A model generated the notes under the pieces. The model was not told the DNA's origin and did not search any database. It saw nothing but the letters and a program-made list of their open reading frames with translations. 64,000 nucleotides of DNA. Source: Rebecca billardiae RCC1528. Its lineage: Eukaryota > Haptophyta. The stretch covers positions 3,100,001-3,164,000 of the forward strand of contig OZ251225.1 in NCBI GenBank assembly GCA_965240325.2. The letters are read 5' to 3'. The translations under genes were made by a program, and so were the position numbers. Below, piece after piece: positions 62,322 to 64,000 of the stretch. The number at the start of each line of letters is the position of its first letter. Position 1 is the first letter of the stretch.

Positions 62322-64000
62322 TCAACCCGCACCCTGAAATGACGCGAATTCATCCAACCTGATCGTCTGCGTCGGCGGCATGATCAAGTCCTCGTTCACC
62401 TGCGCACCCGGCGGCGTGAAGGCGGCGGTGGTGGTGGTGCGGTCAGCCCGCGCACACGCGCGCCGCCGCAAGCGCGCTCCCCGCGTGCGAGCTCCGGCCC
62501 GGGCCGCACGAGTGGCGCGGCGACGAGTGGCGCGGTGCGCCACGGCACGCACCTTCGCGGCGAGGTATTGGTTCAGCAGCGCTTTGAGCTCGTTGTTCTG
62601 CGTGTTGAGCCCCGACACGTCCTGAATTTTGTGCGAGCGCGACAGCAGCAGCTCGTTGTACTTTTGCAGCGACTTCTCCAGCGCCTGCGGCGCGGCGCGC
62701 AGGGGCACGCTCGGTATCCGGCGCCACGCGCGCAGGCACGCGGCGGTGGCGCCCCGCGCGCGCGCGCACCGTCCACACGCGCGCCGTCTTGTCCGAGATG
62801 ATCCCGGCCATGCGGTTCCAAAACTCGACCTCCTCTCGGCTCGGGCCGGGCTGCTCGTCGGCCGCGTGCTTCTTGGCGGCGTGCTGCTTGCCGCGCGCCG
62901 CGTCCGCGCGGCGCTGGTGGTCCTCAACGAACGCCTTGATCGCCTTGATCGCGTCGTTCGGGTGGATGAGCTCGGCGTTGTCCGCGTCGGCCAGGAAGTA
63001 GGAGAGCAGCTTCTCGACGTCGGCCGCGTTCTCGACGCCGAGCACCTTGAGGATCGAGTCGATCTTGAGCAGGTTCTGCTCGTCGAGCGGCAGCGGATCG
63101 AGCAGCTTCTGCACCTTGGCCTCGACGAGGAAGTTGGCCTCGTCGCACAGGAGCTCGAGCATGCGCTTGATCTGCTCGTTGTCCATCTGCGCGTGCGAGA
63201 GCGGGCCCTCCTCCTGGTCGGTCGGCGCGACGACGATCGCCGCCTGGTCCGCCTCGGCGCCGTCCTGGAAGATCTGCTCCGAGGGTGGGTACCAGTTGAG
63301 GCCGAGCTGCTGCTCGTGGATCACCTTGTCCGCCTGCAGCACCTTGCGCATCAGCTCGGTGATCTCCTGCTCGTGCATGTTCCACAGGTCGCGGTACCGC
63401 CGCGTGTCCGCCTGCTCGAAGTGGTGGAACTTGCCCTGCAGCTCTTTGAACTGCTCGGTCAGCCGCTTGAACTCGTCGGTGAGCTCGGCGTTCTCCGCCT
63501 TGAAGCGGCGGTCCTCCTTGGCGTACTTGGCCTTGAGCCCCGAGAGCACGTCCTGCGCGCCGCGGCCGGGGGCGGCGGGGGCACGCGGGTTCGGCCGGGC
63601 GGCGAGGCTCGGGCGCGGCTGAGCGGCCCGCCTCGCCGCTCGGCGCGGCTCGGCGCGGCTCGGCTCGGGCGCGCGCGCGCGCGCGTGCCTGCAGCCGGGC
63701 GATCTTGCGCTTCTGCTGCTGGATGGTGGTGGTGTTCTCCTGGTCGCGCTCCTGCAGCACGCGGTAGTTGTAGTCGAGCTTCTCCGAGTTGAGCTGGTAC
63801 GTCGCGCGCATCTCCTCGAGGTCCTGCTCCAGCGTCTGGATCTCGGTCTCCAGCCGGATCTTGAGGATCGCGTAGTCCTCCGCGTCCTGCACGCGCTGCT
63901 TGTCGAGCCGGCGCTGGTCCTCCTCCGCGCGCGCCTGCCTGTTCTCGAGGAAGCGCACCTCGAGGTTCTGCCGCTTCTCCATCAGCTTGGAGAGCTCGAG
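62322..64000 (-). CDS. DRC1: Dynein regulatory complex subunit 1 (5' end outside the window)
   Basis: Minus-strand exons: 64000-63689 (partial), 63552-62770, 62684-62553 and 62399-62322. Introns are 136, 85 and 153 bp. The first has a GC donor (CAG/GCACGC); the others are GT-AG. The conserved coiled coil reads ETEIQTLEQDLEEMRATYQ, NTTTIQQQKRKIARLQ joined to DVLSGLKAKYAKED, then LTEQFKELQGKFHHFEQAD and KVLQADKVIHEQQLGLNW, the last two being DRC1 hallmarks. The C-terminal domain joins ARVWT to ALEKSLQKYNELL and ends with MPPTQTIRLDEF. DRC1 (CCDC164) anchors the nexin-dynein regulatory complex to axonemal doublets and is needed for motility. The frame is still open at base 64000. Confidence 0.92.

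Overview
The window reads as nuclear DNA of a GC-rich, photosynthetic, flagellated protist. Genes are tightly packed. Introns are short (85-153 bp), mostly with GTGCGC-type donors and CAG acceptors. Two core axonemal genes are present (CFAP46 of the central apparatus and DRC1 of the nexin-dynein regulatory complex), together with a chlorophyll-metabolism flavo/iron-sulfur reductase, an anoctamin, a COMM-domain protein, a GT47 glycosyltransferase and a hybrid-histidine-kinase-like protein. A haptophyte or similar secondary alga fits best, but that is inference. There is no operon structure, CRISPR or prokaryotic feature.

Layout. 1-1196: 3' part of a TIR-like / transmembrane / C-type-lectin fusion. 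1.2-8.5 kb: repeat-rich block holding a decayed LINE-type retroelement on the minus strand. It is split by a young 1,478-bp LTR element that has no recognisable genes (TRIM-like, 5-bp target duplication, LTRs differing by one base). 8.7-17.7 kb: PhyH-family dioxygenase, PNGase-like protein, two-RRM protein, armadillo/IQ protein, ankyrin protein. 17.9-27.6 kb: giant CFAP46 gene. 28.5-39.4 kb: MFS transporter, HCAR/F-DVR-type reductase, GT47 protein, Ala-rich coiled-coil protein, hnRNP-like two-RRM protein. 39.5-41.3 kb: two adjacent inverted-repeat elements, one with perfect 340-bp arms and one with perfect 30-bp ends. 41.5-50.8 kb: anoctamin, zinc-finger-less DnaJ, sulfotransferase-like protein, degenerate hybrid histidine kinase. 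50.8-58.5 kb: gene-poor zone of decayed ORFs, tandem duplications, long (AT)n tracts and a 2-kb element with inverted ends. 58.9-64.0 kb: 2H phosphoesterase, TRMT11-like tRNA methyltransferase, COMMD10-like protein, DRC1 (5' end beyond the window).

Architecture. Genes alternate strand almost strictly. Six divergent pairs share start-to-start gaps of about 100-200 bp, which are likely bidirectional promoters. Convergent pairs are separated by AT-rich or microsatellite DNA that probably holds the 3' ends. The transposable insertions sit in the convergent or wider gaps. Because the coding DNA is so GC-rich, very long antisense open frames occur opposite true genes and were discarded. Exon joins given here were deduced by eye from GT-AG sites and protein continuity.
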